Assembly: GCA_020744225.1 (NCBI GenBank) | Contig: JAGMWG010000018.1 | Location: forward strand, 310,001-374,000 | Reading direction: 5' to 3' | Origin: Paraphoma chrysanthemicola | Lineage: Eukaryota > Ascomycota > Dothideomycetes > Pleosporales > Phaeosphaeriaceae | Length of the DNA: 64,000 bases | Shown here: in pieces, positions 32,907-43,309 of the stretch | Layout of the letters: every line of letters starts with the position of its first letter | How positions within the stretch are numbered: the stretch's first letter is position 1 | Notes under the pieces: model-generated | Databases searched by the model: none | What the model saw: the letters and a program-made list of their open reading frames with translations, nothing else | What the model was told of the DNA's origin: nothing | Position numbers and translations under genes: made by a program

Positions 32907-33932
32907 ATGGGCGACACACACCCAGAAAGCACCACAATCCCATCCGAGCCCACCACATCGGCAAACCCGCCATCGCCACGTACTGATAAGACGCCAACAG
33001 CACCACCTCGTCCCTCCCTCGTCCAAAAGCTGCGCTTCTTGCTGTTGAGATACCTCTCCAATACCGCTCGCTCCGCCGATCGCAATCTCATCCGCCTCTC
33101 TAAGCTCCTCTCCACACCAAGCGGCATCGATGTGCTCCTCTGCACAACCTCCTACACTCTGACGCTGGTACACGCCCTCCTCTCGCGCCTGCTCGAACGC
33201 AGACTCGCCGACATCGCAACCGAAATCGCCGAAAAAGCGGACGGTATCTTGCTTCCCGGCGAGACACTAATCGCGACCCTCCCCGCGCCCACGAGCACGA
33301 AAGTCATTGCACAGATCGTTGGGAGCTCGAAAGCACTTGCGTCCACGATCGCCGACTATCGCATTTTTGTGCGCTTATGGGGTGTTGTGGGGCTATATAC
33401 TTGGACTAGGGGAACGTATCTGACCCCGTTGCCTGAGGGCGCGGGGAAGAAAGAGAAGGTGTTAAGAGGCCTGACGTGGGCGGCTATAGCATCGTGCATT
33501 GGCTTCCAGGTGCTTGAGAATGGCGCATATTTGTCGAGCAAAGGCGCACTCACGACGGCGAATTGGACGGGTGAAGTGGGCAAGGCGCGGGAGAATGTGT
33601 GGTGGCTGTGGAGTTCGAGGTTCTGGGCCGCATATGTGGGTGTGGAGGTGGTCAGACTAGGAGTGGTGAGGTACTATAAGACTCACGATGTGCCTTCGAC
33701 TGTGCAACTTGATGGAGAAAAGGAGGAGAAGATTGAAAGAGAGGAGTCAATCAAGAGAGAGAAGTTGGAGAATTGGCTATGGTGGAAGGACTTGATATCT
33801 AATGCTGCGTATGCGCCGATGACGATACATTGGTCGCTTGAGCAGGGGCTGTTGAGTGACTGGGGAGTTGGTGCTTGCGGTATGGTTGCTGGTGGAGCCT
33901 TGCTGGCTGATGCTTGGAGGAGGACAGCGTAG
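32907..33932 (+). CDS. PEX11C: Peroxin Pex11C-like protein
   Basis: A single exon of 341 codons. After a Pro/Ser/Thr-rich N-terminus (1-37) comes an amphipathic region (LSKLLSTPSGIDVLLCTTSYTLTLVHALL) of the kind that starts Pex11 proteins. It is followed by DYRIFVRLWGVVGLYTW and a membrane-proximal segment with CIGFQVLENGAYLSSKG, both recurrent in fungal Pex11C. A charged segment rich in Glu and Lys (about 270-290) precedes LENWLWWKDLISNAAYAPMTIHW and a C-terminal glycine-rich hydrophobic stretch. Pex11-family proteins elongate and divide peroxisomes. The assignment to the C subgroup is by overall pattern and is less certain than the family. Confidence 0.8.
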   Translation: MGDTHPESTTIPSEPTTSANPPSPRTDKTPTAPPRPSLVQKLRFLLLRYLSNTARSADRNLIRLSKLLSTPSGIDVLLCTTSYTLTLVHALLSRLLERRLADIATEIAEKADGILLPGETLIATLPAPTSTKVIAQIVGSSKALASTIADYRIFVRLWGVVGLYTWTRGTYLTPLPEGAGKKEKVLRGLTWAAIASCIGFQVLENGAYLSSKGALTTANWTGEVGKARENVWWLWSSRFWAAYVGVEVVRLGVVRYYKTHDVPSTVQLDGEKEEKIEREESIKREKLENWLWWKDLISNAAYAPMTIHWSLEQGLLSDWGVGACGMVAGGALLADAWRRTA

Positions 33933-34647
33933 CTGTGTTATTGGTTGCAAAGTATACCCAACACACTGATCTTAAGAGCGATACCTCTAGGTTGCGCTAG
34001 GCGAGGCATAGGAGTCCGATACTTAGAAAGAACCGCTGGCTTAGCGCGCCTGACTTTACTCAAACTGTCTCATTCTTTTAGATTGTATCTCTTCCAGCCT
34101 CCCACACAGCTTTCCACCCACACCTGCACAAGAGGACACGGTCACTGAGCCATTGAAGGACGTTGTTTACTTGGCATCGACACCAAGATCGACATCATAC
34201 CTTCCCTGATCGGTACACCGGTGTCCCCAATGCGGGGGACGGTGACGAAGTATTCCTACCCCATTTTGGCGGGATTCTTGCCCTCTACACACCATAGTTG
34301 AATTATTGGTCAGTACGTTCTTCTGGTTGCGGACGATTCCGAAGTCTGCTGACATCTCTGGATCAAGACGTGGTTTCGTGGTGGCTGAGTCTGCAGCATG
34401 CATGAACAGGGCAGACCGAACTGCCCCACATAATGCTGTGTGCCCCGACTACAGGAGCAGCAACAACCTACAACCATATGCCTCACTTATGGTAACATGC
34501 TTGCTAGTCACTGTAACACTGGCCTCCTAGTCGAAAGCAAGTCCTGCAGTCCCGAATCCGATTACTCAAAGCCTAGGCTTTCAGCCTCGCCAGCCTGATT
34601 GCACCAGAGTACAGACCAGGCTCAAGAAACCTAAGCAGCCAATCATA
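33933..34647. other. Intergenic, no supported gene
   Basis: About 0.7 kb separates the peroxin gene from the HET gene. There are only short, unconvincing frames on either strand. It marks the change from housekeeping genes to a more accessory neighbourhood. Confidence 0.5.
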
Positions 34648-36957
34648 ATGTGCGGTGGCGAGGGACACAAGTCCGAGGTTCTGTGGACGGCGAGCGATGG
34701 GGACGACAAATTCGAATGGCCGTTCGACGGAAAGCACTGTTCAACGTGTCACATGCTTTCTTCGACAAATACATTGGAGTATGGCCGGATCAAAGTCACT
34801 CTCAGGTCATTGCGCCGGGAAATGATGTTGCACAATTGCAACAATTGCGAAGTACTTCTAAGAGGGATTTATCGTCTTCTCGGCAAACCGATCCAAAGGC
34901 AGCGGCGAGATTCGATGTTTGAATCCAATGACGAAGCTCAACAAGCCATACAAGTCAACGTGAACATGCAGGCTACCGATGCAATACTCGACGAGCTAGA
35001 GGTGTACTACCAAAGCGACCCTTCGTTCGAGTGTCCCTACAGCATGGGAGGTTGGAGCATACGGTGTAGCTGCGATCATCGACGCTGCAGACATGAACGC
35101 TATTGCATGAATTTTGACGTATTCACGCTTTCAGGTAGGTTGTATCTTTTCAGTGGAAATGCTGGAATTGGGTTGACAATGTCATCAGAAACGACCAACG
35201 TTCTCCTAGATTTTCCCACGAGACCGGCTAGCTTGATCGAGAGCGGCAGTACTGCGTCTACTGGTACGATGCGGTTTATTGCAGATTGCATTGAGCGATG
35301 CCTGGACCGCCATGGAATAGCATGCAACAAAACCACCCGTCGGGAGTCGGGGACCCCAATACGTGTCCTTGAGCTGCACGATAATCATGTGCGATTAGTG
35401 AAGCCTCCTCAATCCGAAGGGTTGCGTTACATTTGTCTCGCGCATCGATGGCTATCAACGACATCTCAGATGGAAGGCATAGCTCGGACTAACTCGTACT
35501 CTTCGTCTGCAGACTGCTGCACGCTGAAGGACAACATCAAACGGCATGAAGTGGGTATTGAAATTGGAGATCTGCTTCCAGCTTACCGGGATGCAGTTGC
35601 TGTCGCACGATCACTTGGGGTTCGTTACCTTTGGATTGACTCACTGTGCATTGTCCAGGACGATGATGAGGACAAAGCGGCACAGATTTCTGCGATGGGA
35701 GCAATATATAGCAACAGCTATCTTACCATTGCAGCAGATTGCGGTGGCGATCATACCGAAAGCATCTTCTCTTCGCGAAGCTGGCATTGGCAAGCACACG
35801 AAGAGTCCTTGGAGAAATGGAATGGTAGTCTTCAGAAGATTTACTTTCGAGAGCGCCCGAACCATGGGCATCTCAGCTGGAGCGGCATCTTTACACGTGC
35901 ATGGTGAGCACCTGACCGTTTCAAGCGAACTAGGACCGACACTAACGTTGATTCAATCCGCAGGTGCTTTCAGGAACGACTGCTATCTAGGCGGGTGGTC
36001 AGATTTCAACCAGGCGAAGTCATCTTCGAATGTAACGAAGACTTGCGCTGTGAATGCGGGCACCCACCCGCCGGCCACCAGGGTCCATGGGAATGTCTAC
36101 TACAAAGCACGCACGTTCATGACAAGGTTGCATTCAGCCGCATGCTTTCTTTAAGGAATGCAAAAACGACTGGATTAGGGAAAGACACAACTGACGCACA
36201 GCTTTGGCGTCAGCTCGTATTCTCCTATTCACAGACACATTTGACGTACGAGTCGGATCGCATGAATGCTCTTGCTGGGATCGTAAGCCTCTTTCAGTCT
36301 CGCATGCTTGGCAACAGTCAGTATCTCGCAGGACTCTGGAGTCACTCGCTGTGGGGTGACATGCTGTGGACTAGCACGGCGGCAAATATGACCCACTTCA
36401 CCAAGTCGGATCTGGCTGTCCATCAGCCTACAACCCCTTCCTGGTCGTGGATGTCAATAAGTCTCGGCTACCATCTCATCACGCACCCGAAATTGCCGAT
36501 GCAGCAATCCTTCCCACGTCTGCTCGGTATGAAGTACGAGCCACAGTCTCGAGTGTTGCCACTCGGTGACGTAAAGGCTGGTGCATACCTCGAATTGGAG
36601 GGCCAGCTCGCCTCTTCCCGTCAGCTTCATGGGTACAAATGCTCGGAAACTGAGGATCCCCATGATATCATTTTGCCGCCAGGTATCAAAGTACACATGG
36701 ATGCCGGGCGCCATCCTCATCCCAAAATAGACGACATGGATTGCCTCTTGCGAGTGGCAATACTCCGCGATGAGCCGATAGTACAAGAGGTCTTCCTAAT
36801 TCTCCGGGCTATTATCGAGCCTGGTCCTAAGAATGAAGCTCAAGTACCATGCTTCAAACGGATTGGGCTTTTGACGTTTTCTAGACGGCGATGGTATGAT
36901 TGGGAGAATACTGCGTTGGATTTCGATGAGACATATCGGAGACTACGACTATATTGA
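34648..36957 (+). CDS. HET-domain protein (heterokaryon incompatibility type)
   Basis: Two exons (34648-35903 and 35964-36957) encode about 749 residues. The intron joins TRAW to CFQERLLSRRV, recreating the AWCFQERLLSRR signature of the family. The HET domain (about 261-430) shows YICLAHRWLS, then the helix with YRDAVAVARSLGVRYLWIDSLCIVQD, then MGAIYSNSYLTIAA. N-terminal residues 30-70 contain CSTCHM and CNNCEV cysteine pairs, and 139-153 has several more, possibly a small metal-binding module. HET proteins trigger cell death on contact between incompatible strains or act in innate-like recognition. Most fungi hold many copies that change quickly, so orthology cannot be inferred. Confidence 0.9.
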
Positions 36958-37474
36958 TGAGCTGTCACAGACACGAGCATTGCCACGACGTTCACACAAT
37001 GCTGCATGAATTACGTCGCTCAAATCATTGGTTGGTTGGCCTGTTTTCGTCCCTGAAGGGTTGGATATACATGGCCCGCGCTGTAGGGAGACTCTTTCGT
37101 TCGGACTCCTTTTCTTATGTACCTTCTTTCATTGGAGTTATCGTTTGATCTACCTTCGGCCTTGCGGCGTTTGTTCATAGTCCAATTACTTGAGGTTTCA
37201 AATATGAACTGGATATGCTTGCACTAGCGCGTCCCAGCCTCGGTAGCTCATGGTCCCTGCATGACACTCTAGCGGCAGTGGGGAAGGACTAAAATGCGGA
37301 GAAGTATACGCTACGATACTAGCTTCCCGCGCTGTGCTGTAACATCCGCATGCTCCAGACCACATCGTATTCCGGCATATGCGGGGTTGGGGCTTTTCTA
37401 GTGCGGCGGCATTTCAGGGTCATTTACAAGACTTATAGTAACACACCTCTACATCAGCATATATCAGACTGAAC
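36958..37474. other. Intergenic, promoter of the iron-ADH gene
   Basis: About 0.5 kb without a gene. It holds the 3' flank of the HET gene and the promoter of the dehydrogenase. No motif stands out. Confidence 0.5.
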
Positions 37475-38906
37475 ATGGACTCCAAGGAAACTTACGTGCC
37501 AGCCTTCGATGAACCGCCCGGTACGAACTTGGCCGGCATCCCCATCAAAGGCCTTCAACTCCCGACACCATACATCTCCAACGGTAGACCATTCAATGAG
37601 TCTTGTGCAAATCATATCCATGATACGTTCAATGCTACTAGAACATATATCATAGCATCTCGATCCCTCACCCAAAACACAAACGAACTCGACAAACTCG
37701 TCGCCGCCATTGGTAACGACAAAGTAGTCGGCGTGCGAAAAGGCATAACGCCACATTCACCATGGTCTGAGATCCTTTCGATCACAGCAGAGTGCCGCGC
37801 AGCGGACATAGATTGTCTCGTCACCCTAGGCGCAGGGAGTATTACTGATGCAGCGAAACTAATCGTTCTTGTAAACCATCCCTTTCATCGAGGGCATGTA
37901 AGCATGATCTGACATAACGCAGTGTCTCGCCAATGCCATCACCACTCCCAAAGAACTCGCGCGGTATTCTCTCGAAACTACAAATCCGCCAGATGAAGTC
38001 AAACAACCAACAATTCCGCTGATTTGCATTCCGACCAGTCTCTCGGGTGGCGAATACTTCTCCCTCGCTGGTGGGACCGATAACACTACGAGCCACAAAC
38101 ATGGCTTCCTACATTCAGGAATGGGTGTCAAGCTAATTATCCTAGACCCAGAATTATGTCTCACGACGCCAGCATATCACTGGCTTAGCACGGGCGTTCG
38201 TGGAATCGATCATTGTGTTGAAGCGTTGTGTTGTCTTGATGCGACGACCGAATCGGATGCAGACGCGGAGAAGGGGTTGAAGGGGTTGGTGGTGGGTTTG
38301 TTGAAATGTAAAGAAGATGAGGGGGGCGTGGATGTTCAAGCGAGGAGAATGTGTCAAGATGCGGTCAGGTATGCGATGGGGAATGTTAGGAGGGGTATAC
38401 CGATGGGAGGAAGTCATGCGATTGGACATCAGCTTGGTATGGTCTCATCCCATTCCGTCCACGAGGATAGATGCTCGGACATGGTGGGGGAAAAGGTGTG
38501 TGTGTCAATGCTGACGAACTGAACAGGCCCACTTGGTGTTCCGCATGGGATTACGAGTTGTATAATGTGTCCGGCTGTGATGAAGAATAACATCAAGCAC
38601 GGCGCCCATAATCCTGAGATTGCGCGACGACAAGACAAAGTCAAAGATATATTATGGGCTGAGCCAGATGTCGCTAGGACTTTGGAAACTGCAGGACTAA
38701 GTAGAGGCGCGAACGATCTCGGCGATTTGTTGGATGCAATTGTTCGTGCGTTGGGATTACCGAGGACATTAACGGAGCTGAATATCTCGAAGGACAAGAT
38801 TCCTGCGTTGGCGGAGAGAGCGTTGGATGATTTCTGGGCAAAGACGAATCCGGTGCCGTTGGTGGAGGCGACTCAGGTACGGGAGATACTGGAAGCGGTG
38901 TTGTAG
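37475..38906 (+). CDS. Iron-containing alcohol dehydrogenase / maleylacetate reductase-like
   Basis: Three exons (37475-37870, 37923-38436, 38527-38906) encode about 429 residues. The N-terminal half has the dinucleotide-binding GAGSITDAAK (residues about 120-129) and ICIPTSLSGGEY. The metal-binding part has TGVRGIDHCVEA, then GGSHAIGHQLGPLGVPHG, in which the histidines of the iron site are seen in both the GSHAIGHQ and PHG elements. The second intron splits GHQL-G-PLG and its removal restores this signature. In fungi, such proteins reduce maleylacetate to 3-oxoadipate in aromatic breakdown, or act on alcohols. The weak conservation of the N-terminal nucleotide loop does not decide between them. 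No aromatic-pathway partners are nearby. Confidence 0.87.
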
Positions 38907-38965
38907 ATCATTGAACTTCTTACTTCGAGATTACCACGAGCGGTTGTAATCCTTTTTTCACCTCG

Positions 38966-40165
38966 TTATCCGGTCCATACCAGCGGCTGTGGCTCCACAA
39001 AGTCGTGAATATCATACGTCTCATTGCCAACATCCGCGTAGAAATTTATTTCTGTAGTGCCCTGCGTTAGCATAGTTTGACGTCCTATGAATAGATGATC
39101 GTACCTTTTTGCCCAAATGTATACACACCTGGTATCTTTAACAGTAGGTCCTGGAATGCTGATCGGATCATTGGCGTTCAAGATCCTGACATGTGCGCAG
39201 TTGACGTAGAATTGCGAGCCTTGCCTACAAACGTATCGTCAATCGTCAACTTCTGTTAAGTTCGCATCTTGACACGGCACGTACAGCGAGTCCACCGGAA
39301 GTGGATAAATCTGCTCAAAGCGCAACAAGTAGTCCCCTGCCGGCGTGGAGGCCGGTATTGTGAAGTTCCACTATCAGCCCAACATCAGTATGAGATCACT
39401 TAGCCCGGATAGAGAGTGTCAAATTCGACTTACGCTTTTGGCTTGATAAGTACCCCACTGATGTTTCCAATAGTACTCATCGTCTGGCGGCTCGGATTGC
39501 TCTGTCCTACCAACCACGCTCAAGATCTTGAACCACTCGCCATCACCGGTATATTCGTCCAAAGACCTGGGAGCAGCAGAGAGCCATGCTGTTGCTGGCC
39601 CTGGGTGGTAGAGATTTGGCCAGCGCTGTGAGATAGGTCAGGACGATTGGATAGAGGACTGGGGCGTATGGAGACGACTCACATCCCACGGCATGACGGG
39701 TGCATTAGAAATTGGCAGCCCGACGGAGGTATTGACTGCAAATCCCACGGTCTCTCCTGCGCGAATGACGGCTGTTCTAGGTTTCGACCAAGCAGTTGAT
39801 GCATTGCGGCCGCAGCGTAGATCGATTGAGCTTGGGTCGACGACTGGTCTGATGTAGTCGTAGTCGGTCTCCACGTCGCTGGGGGAGTCTTGCGGACTAA
39901 TCTTCCTATGCATCTCATTTACTGTATGATCACGCAGGTGTAAAAAGTTGATATGGTCATACCTCATGTATTCCCATGGTTGTGACCATGAACCGTTGAA
40001 CATTAAGCGGTCAAAGAAGTCTGGACATCATTCAGCAAGCCGAGAAGTGGAGTTTGTGTGTCATTCGAATTTCAATTGTTTCGTGATGATCGTGACGAGT
40101 CACATACAGTGGGCATGAGTGGCTCTCAGCAATACGCCGACGGCGGTAACCATAGCAAAACGCAT
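38966..40165 (-). pseudogene. AA9 lytic polysaccharide monooxygenase, one-base frameshift
   Basis: Seven exons (40108-40165, 39963-40020, 39683-39905, 39434-39625, 39285-39370, 39105-39224, 38966-39051) are all flanked by good splice signals. The signal peptide MRFAMVTAVGVLLRATHA ends just before a histidine (HYFFDRL), which would be the N-terminal copper-binding His1. The second copper His is in YHPGPATAWL, and the axial tyrosine is in QFYVNCAH. The final exons read VYTFGQKEINFYAD. Between PGPTVK and IPGVYTFGQK, at 39136-39139 (AAA on the minus strand), one extra base breaks the frame. No alternative splice repairs it. With the base removed the protein would be about 273 residues, normal for AA9. 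It may be a recent pseudogene or a sequence error. AA9 enzymes cleave cellulose oxidatively outside the cell. Confidence 0.85.
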
Positions 40166-41162
40166 CTTGGGCCTGGAAAGCATACGCTTGACGCTGCACT
40201 CTAGGTAAACGGGTGGACATTCTTGATCTTTATGTTGCCCACTGTAGCTACATATTACAGAATGCTATGTGCTGCAGTCTACGCGTACGTCTTTTTCTGT
40301 AGAATGAAAGTAAGCAATACAGACCATGAACATGGGCCATTCTGCCAAGCGAATGCAACTCAATCTATATATACAATCCGATTTCGTACAACAACCTGAT
40401 TATACGGCAATATGGTTGAGCAACATTCGTCTAATGTCCTAAAATTGATGAACTAGTGGGGGAGCAAATATGCAGGCACATGCAGGGTCTAAGCGGCATT
40501 TCTTCAAGATTTCACCTCTGTCCCGGAATCGCATATCTTCTCGAACCATCATCACCGCCTACTAGATGAGTAATTGTGCCATTGGAAGCGAAATGTATGC
40601 AACTGTGTGGATCGAGATGCGCATCTGTAGGCGCGAAGACACACAATAGGCTCAGGTTGGTACTTTCGGGCCTTCTTGTGGTGGTGTGGTGCATACTGCA
40701 TATAGCTCGACTGAAACACCGAACTGAAACATTTCATCGTTACAGGCGGATGGTGATGGAAAGTGAGCAGGCCGCATGGAGCTTATGTAATTGGTGGACC
40801 TGCAGAAGAAGGTCCTTTTCACGCTGCATTGGTTTCCCTTCGGCCCATCGGTCGTGCTGCGGAGATTTCGTGCATGAGGCTCCGGAGACGATGAAGATGT
40901 CTCACCGCCCATAGAAGTGCTGACATTAGTTAACTCCTTATTCCATAAACGTGGCAAGAAAGCTTAAGAAGGCGTCGGAAGGCTTCACGATGGTAAAGAA
41001 CGGACGATGGCACGCAAGCGGCTCTGGTGGTACCTGACGCTAGCATACTTAGCTCCGAGGTCTGACGTCGGGCCCCACCCCCACTTCGAAAAGTTGAGTT
41101 CCGCCGCAATAGTCCACGATGGCGACCAAACACCACCAGAAGACATATACACAATTCCCATC
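40166..41162. other. Divergent intergenic region AA9 / HEM3
   Basis: About 1 kb lies between the AA9 (-) and HEM3 (+) starts. Open frames on either strand (for example 40576-40914) show no family features. An in-frame extension upstream of the HEM3 start to 41007 is open but reads like leader sequence. Confidence 0.5.
40366..40373 (-). promoter_or_regulatory. TATA box candidate of the AA9 gene
   Basis: TATATATA-like sequence (CTATATATAC on the plus strand) lies about 200 bp upstream of the AA9 start codon. The distance is long but possible if the 5' leader is about 150 bp. Confidence 0.35.
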
Positions 41163-42399
41163 ATGGCTTCAGCCACGGCAACAGACCTAGAGACGCCTTC
41201 CCAGTCTGCGCCACAAGTCGCCAACACCTCGACTAGCACGCAATTTCCTCCCATTAACATCGGAACGCGCAATTCCACACTTGCGCAAATCCAGGCGCGG
41301 GCAGTCGCCAGCGCGTTGAAGAGCGCTCACCCGGATCGGACTTACAATGTGTGTCCTGTCATGGTGCAAGGCGATCGCGATAAGATCACGCCATTACAAC
41401 AGCTGAGCCAGGGCGAGAATGCGAAGAGCTTGTGGACCGGTGAACTGGAGAGCATGCTCGAGACGGGCGAGCTCGATATGATCGTGCATTGCTTGAAGGG
41501 TAACAATCACAAGACTCTTCCCAGACCCCGTTTGCTGAATTGGCGCAGATATGCCTACCCAGCTTCCCGACAACCTCACACTTGGCGCTATTCTCGACCG
41601 TGAAGACCCTCGCGATGCCCTCATCATCTCGCCACGGTTGCCGAAAGACACGACACTTGCAACTCTACCGCAAGGCGCCACTATCGGAACGTCATCAGTT
41701 CGCCGCGCTGCTCAGCTGCGGAAGATATACCCGCACCTGCAATATGCTGATCTGAGAGGAAATGTCGGTACGCGGCTGGGGAAGCTGGACGCCGAGGATT
41801 CGCAATATTCTGCCATTATTCTTGCTGCGGCGGGACTGAAGCGAATGGGACTGGACAACAGAATCAGCCAGTATCTGAGCAGTTCTGTTGGAGGCATGCT
41901 GCATGCTGTCGGTCAGGGCGCCTTAGCCATTGAGATCCGAAAAGAGGACACTGCGATACAAGCCCTCCTCGATAAGGTGCAGGATGAAAGATCGACAAGA
42001 GCATGTTCCGCCGAGCGGGCGTTGTTACGAGCCCTGGAAGGAGGCTGCAGCGTGCCTATTGGTGTCGAGACGTCGTGGCGAGGTGGCAAGGGTCTTGCGG
42101 TCGGTGCGCAGCCAGCGAGAGACTACGACAAACATGGCAATGCAGTTGAAGAGCCAGAACCAAGTCTAGATGACCAAGAGCTGGTCATGAAGACGTTAGT
42201 GGTCAGCGTAGATGGAACAGAATCTGTCGAGCACGAAGCAGTGCGGAAGGTCCGATCAACTGAAGAGGCGGAAGAAATGGGCCGCGAAGTTGCCAAGATA
42301 TTGATCGAAAAGGGTGCGTCTAAGATACTGGAGAAAATCAAAGTAGAGAAGCAGTGGGCGGCGAAGAAGCAGTTGGAGGAGCTGAAAGCAACGGCATGA
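41163..42399 (+). CDS. HEM3: Hydroxymethylbilane synthase (porphobilinogen deaminase)
   Basis: Two exons (41163-41499, 41549-42399), with a 49-bp intron, encode 395 residues. NIGTRNSTLAQIQA, AKSLWTGELE, VHCLKDMPTQLP (across the splice), GTSSVRRAAQLRKIYP, RGNVGTRLGKLD and HAVGQGALAIEIR are all family signatures. The cysteine of LEGGCSVPIGV carries the dipyrromethane cofactor. The enzyme condenses four porphobilinogens into hydroxymethylbilane, the third step of haem synthesis, in the cytosol. I chose the ATG at 41163 because the family's conserved core begins about 38 residues later; the frame is open further upstream to 41007, which would add 52 residues. The serine usual in VHSLKD is a cysteine here. 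Confidence 0.96.
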
Positions 42400-42713
42400 G
42401 GAAGCAGAAAACGAAGTTCGAATGCGCAGGCTTCGACAGCTTGAAGCCCTGCCAATTGGCCTACTCGGATTAATTGGTGCTTGGTACTAGAATCACAGCA
42501 TATTCACAGTGCATTCGAAGAGCTCCTTGGATAGCTGACTCAGAGTCCACTATAGGACTACCGTATTCGTCAAAGTCGTATCTCATGACCCCAGCAAGCC
42601 TCATATATACATGGTTGGAGACTGCCGCCAAACCATCGCCTGCGCTCAATATCATCCTTCAATCCAGTCGCACATCACACTAAACCCCTCCCATATCATT
42701 GCATACTCGTTCT
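42400..42713. other. Convergent 3' intergenic region
   Basis: About 310 bp lies between the stops of HEM3 (+) and the RNase gene (-). It should contain both 3' UTRs. Nothing else was seen. Confidence 0.5.
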
Positions 42714-43187
42714 CTACCAACCAGAGCACTTGACGAAGGCGTTGCCTGATGCGCCCGTGTGCGTAATTTCTCCAGCACGCTGGCCCCGAGTGTTGAAAAT
42801 AACACGATCAGCACCAGGTGATCCTACCAGGCTTCTTAGCATGTGATCGCGGGTTAAACAATCATGTATCTTACCTCCAGTGTAAGTTCCAGACGTCCTC
42901 AACGGGAACTCCTGGTACGGTCCGCTGACCAAGAAACTGAAACCCTCGTAGTTGTTGTACGTGTGCGGGTAGTTCGAGCTGCCGGCTTGGCTACCCTGGT
43001 TGTAGTAGTTGTAACCCGAGTTACGTGCTGCCGTCACTTGGCTGCTAGTGTAGCATGTCGAACCGCACGTAACATAGCATTGGCGGGCTTCAATGGCCGC
43101 GACTTCCGGGGCTTCGGTGGAGACTGAAGTCGGCAGGGCAAGAGCCACAGGAGCCAAGAGGACGAGGAGAGATGAGAGGAACTTCAT
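42714..43187 (-). CDS. Secreted guanyl-specific ribonuclease (RNase T1/F1 family)
   Basis: Two exons (42875-43187, 42714-42823) encode 140 residues. MKFLSSLLVLLAPVALALP is a signal peptide, and a short propeptide ends at EARQ before CYVTCGSTCYT. The RNase T1 catalytic set is visible: a histidine in YPHTYNNYEGFSF, the glutamate of YEGFSF, the arginine of ADRVIFN and the histidine of ITHTGAS. The intron joins YTGG to SPGADRV in frame. Cysteines at the start and the end (KCSGW) would form the family's disulfides. The enzyme cleaves single-stranded RNA after guanine outside the cell, probably for phosphate and nitrogen scavenging, although some secreted members act on competitors or hosts. A longer frame upstream to 43295 is probably leader. 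Confidence 0.93.
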   Translation of the reverse strand: MKFLSSLLVLLAPVALALPTSVSTEAPEVAAIEARQCYVTCGSTCYTSSQVTAARNSGYNYYNQGSQAGSSNYPHTYNNYEGFSFLVSGPYQEFPLRTSGTYTGGKIHDCLTRDHMLRSLVGSPGADRVIFNTRGQRAGEITHTGASGNAFVKCSGW

Positions 43188-43301
43188 GGTGAACGATTGA
43201 GACTGGATTGGACCGGGCTGATGAGCGAAGGACTGCGGATGCGAGCGATGGATCGACTGGAGATGGCGGCCTGAAGCCCTATCCACTGTGTTCACAACTG
43301 C

Positions 43302-43309
43302 GTTATATA
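43302..43309 (-). promoter_or_regulatory. TATA box candidate of the RNase gene
   Basis: The minus strand reads GTATATAACG here, about 115 bp upstream of the RNase start codon. Position and sequence fit a fungal TATA element of an inducible secreted enzyme. Confidence 0.5.

Noticed and set aside
41007..41162. 52-codon N-terminal extension of HEM3
   Set aside because: It is in frame and open, but the composition is not that of a targeting peptide and the conserved core starts well after the ATG at 41163.
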